NCBI GenBank assembly: GCA_019648995.1
Contig: BLXT01000029.1
Coordinates: forward strand, 395,637-427,148
Direction: 5' to 3'
Length of the DNA stretch: 31,512 nucleotides
Source of the DNA: Plakobranchus ocellatus
Taxonomy: Eukaryota > Mollusca > Gastropoda > Plakobranchidae
Made by a program: the position numbers and the translations under genes. The notes below the pieces were generated by a model that made no database searches, was not told the DNA's origin, and saw nothing but the letters and a program-made list of their open reading frames with translations. Within the stretch, counting starts at the first letter, position 1. Each line of letters starts with the position of its first letter. Positions 29,406 through 31,512 of the stretch are shown in pieces.

Positions 29406-29940
29406 TTGTTGTCAACCAGAAAACGCACATTTAAGTCCTATCTTCGAGTCGACGAAAACAAGAGACTGGTAATAAGCAGCACATTTATCTTGGACACTTT
29501 GAATGTATTCTGTACTACTCCCTACACTACCACTTATGCAATGTCCAGCCTGAGAAAGAACATGAAATTGAATATCATCTCGTTTCCATGCATGCCATCC
29601 CAAAATTGAAGGCAGCAGATGAACAAGCAATAATTATACCTCAGTCCATATATATCTATCTTGAAAAAAATGTACGGCTTATACTCTAGCAAGCGAGAAG
29701 TCCAGGGCTGCAAATATGTTGGCAAGACAACAATCATATAGAATGACCTCCTGTAAAGATTCTAGCATTTCCTTCCTTCATGAATGGGATGTCTGTTCCC
29801 GGTATGAAGATGCCAATGAAAACGACAAATATGAGAGGAAAGATGAGTACATAGATCTAATCTATACCTGATTGACAAAGATGCTGCTCGGCGTCAAGAA
29901 AAAAATGCTGGGGGCTTTATATGATTATTATGAAGCTAAA
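29406..29940 (+). pseudogene. Broken transposon-associated protein fragment
   Basis: Plus-strand frame from 29406 reads TFKSYLRVDENKRLVISSTF then ILDTLNVFCTT, followed by NIISFPCMPSQN, a stop, RQQMNKQ, a stop, and LSPYISILKKMYGLYSSK. A second frame then gives FLHEWDVCSRYEDANENDKY, and the first frame returns with LIDKDAARRQEKNAGG. From memory, this order (K..VC..FFL.TL.V, then I.SFP.I.SHY, KMY.LY, C..CS.YE..NE, and KDAAR..K) matches a large family of uncharacterised, repetitive proteins found in arthropod, cnidarian and mollusc genomes, probably DNA-transposon derived. Several stops and at least two frameshifts show that it is dead. The family name is uncertain. Confidence 0.5.
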
Positions 29941-30490
29941 ACTTTCCTGCAAACATACCATCAGTTATAAAATTTACTACCATTCATTGAATGTAATTTA
30001 TGTTTATTCGGTTTTTCTCCCACTAAGAGCTCCTTGCTTGAAAAATGGAATAACAGGTTGCCCATATTATTTTGCATTTCTACAGTGACTGGTTATAATA
30101 GTCCACAAATATAATGAAAAATATACACACGCTTGTCATTTTTCTTTTCAGTTCTGTTGTTTATGTGTATCAGTTATCAATTTTAATGATACGATTTGTA
30201 ATGTTTTATTGATTGTGCCTACATTATTATGTATATATATTTCTTTATAAACATAACATCTTGAAAAATTTTTTTAAAGAATAAAGTCAATATGCAATAC
30301 GATTCCATATCCATATATCTCAAACTGACTTTTTTTACATTTCTCCAAGTCTTTCGCAACTTCACGGTTTTGCTTATATATTTCACTCATTTTTTGTGTT
30401 GATTTCTTTTTTTTTTTTTTTTTCTCAATATGTTTCCATAGGTAATCTTACACCAGAATTGAGTGAGTGCCTCACTTTTTCATCTGTTGA

Positions 30491-30652
30491 GGCATTTGAT
30501 ACTGCTGTACGTTAAGATACGACTCTTCTCGAGACGATTGTTCTTCTGCAGTCTTCCGTAATCTGAGTTACGGCATTTGATACTGCTGTACGTTAAGATA
30601 TGACTCTTCTCGAGACGATTGTTCTTCTGCAGTCTTCCGTAATCTGAGTTAC
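30491..30652. repeat. Two-copy 81-bp tandem duplication
   Basis: The unit starting ggcatttgatactgctgtac at 30491 repeats at 30572 with one visible change (C/T at 30520/30601). Each unit ends in ccgtaatctgagttacgg, a perfect 6-bp inverted repeat with a 6-base loop. The near identity implies a recent duplication. Confidence 0.95.
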
Positions 30653-31027
30653 GGCAGTATCATTTGACTACTTTTATACCTATATGGCCGTATATCATAT
30701 ATCTTAAAAAATAACGTATATATGGGAAATTTCCATACACTGAATGATTTATTAAACAATCACAAGCAGCCTGCACAAATAATGGATCTCTACTTGTTTA
30801 TGGGAAGGAATAAAACAGTTTTTTTGGTTTTTGGTTTTTTTTGTTTTTTTTTGTTTGGCCTCTCCTGAAAAGTTGCTAAAATCAAGTTACGGCAGTAACG
30901 TTTGACACCCGCTATTTAAGGTCTAAGTGTATGTGATGCTTCTTCCAATTTCCGAAAAATCGCTTGCGTGAGTGATCAATTTACTACGGTAATTTTTAAC
31001 AACATTCGAGCAAACACGTAATTTATT

Positions 31028-31312
31028 TTGTCTATCTCTACCTCAGTGCCTCCTCAAATACGAGACGGAAATTCAACGTTGTCCGAGGAGCTTCCTTTCA
31101 GCATGGTCACTTCTGTCATTGCTGTCCATGATTTACAGTATAATTATAGTAAGACCAACACAGGATCAACCTCCAGAGTAAAACGAAAGGGCTTGAATTT
31201 AACAGCGAAAAGAAAAGAATTATTATTATTAGCCACAAAGCAGACGAGGCATGTAAATAATTGTCGACGATATAAAACTCGGACAAAAAAGACTCAAATG
31301 TCTAGGTGCTGA
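31028..31312 (+). CDS. Unrecognised 94-codon ORF, possible exon
   Basis: The frame is open across 285 nt. A pyrimidine-rich stretch ending ctatctctacctcag (31031-31045) precedes TGCCTCC and looks like a splice acceptor, which suggests an internal exon rather than a gene start. The product changes from Ser/Thr-rich to Lys/Arg-rich (KRKGLNLTAKRKELL, YKTRTKKTQMSRC). The basic end loosely resembles the N-terminal part of the transposon-type family seen at 29406-29940, but I cannot confirm this. It may be non-coding. Confidence 0.2.
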   Translation: MSISTSVPPQIRDGNSTLSEELPFSMVTSVIAVHDLQYNYSKTNTGSTSRVKRKGLNLTAKRKELLLLATKQTRHVNNCRRYKTRTKKTQMSRC

Positions 31313-31512
31313 GGATGGCAAAAACATTCCACGAATCTCGCCAAGAGCTAGTAAGGCCAAAACTTTGTTTCAAAACATGAAATATCTCTTAACCACCAAT
31401 AATCTGTCAATAAAAAAAAGATAAAAGACACGCCCATGTGGGTTATTAGTCATGGACAGTAATCAAACAAATCCTAGAGAAAAAAGAACCACTGTTTTTT
31501 TTTTTTTTTGGG

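Noticed and set aside
1..31512. CRISPR arrays, operons, rRNA or tRNA genes, phage or toxin systems
   Set aside because: The window is animal nuclear DNA; none of these were seen.

Overview
This is a eukaryotic, animal genome window: AT-rich, intron-dense, full of microsatellites and decayed transposons, with one assembly gap (128 N). There are no operons, prokaryotic promoters or phage-like genes. The transposon types, the dense simple repeats and the scattered AGATCT-type motifs would fit a mollusc, perhaps a gastropod. That taxonomic guess is inference only.

The main content is one large gene on the minus strand. I reconstructed it exon by exon from splice sites and reading phase. Translation starts at 28004 and runs leftwards through 20 coding exons to 5102, giving 597 complete codons plus two bases. 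The gene continues past the last exon found. Exons 3-5 encode the centrosomin motif 1 (CM1, gamma-tubulin-complex-binding region) of the CDK5RAP2 / PDE4DIP (myomegalin) / Drosophila centrosomin family. The remaining exons encode coiled coil. The product is predicted to be a centrosomal scaffold that recruits and activates gamma-tubulin ring complexes. Most human-sized homologues are much longer, so the C-terminal part, including any CM2 motif, probably lies outside the window or past a long intron.

Layout: 1-5101 is non-coding, with a CT microsatellite, a dispersed repeat, a 119-bp tandem duplication and one possible downstream exon at 78-128. 5102-28004 is the centrosomin-family gene. Its introns carry a tRNA-derived SINE (about 7.74-7.98 kb), a LINE reverse-transcriptase 3' fragment (9.80-10.13 kb), a duplicated segment flanking the N gap (10.13-10.50 kb), a decayed mariner-like element with visible terminal inverted repeats (23.26-24.23 kb), and a second SINE (26.32-26.54 kb). 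28.0-28.2 kb is the CpG-containing promoter side of the gene, with a perfect NRF1-type palindrome. 28.2-31.5 kb is intergenic, with a broken copy of a transposon-associated protein on the plus strand (29.4-29.94 kb), an 81-bp tandem duplication (30.49-30.65 kb) and an unrecognised 94-codon ORF near the right edge.

I found no convincing undescribed system. The items most worth checking are the exon structure of the gene, its possible cassette exon at 15893-15964, the TIR-bounded mariner relic, and the short repeats of the right flank.
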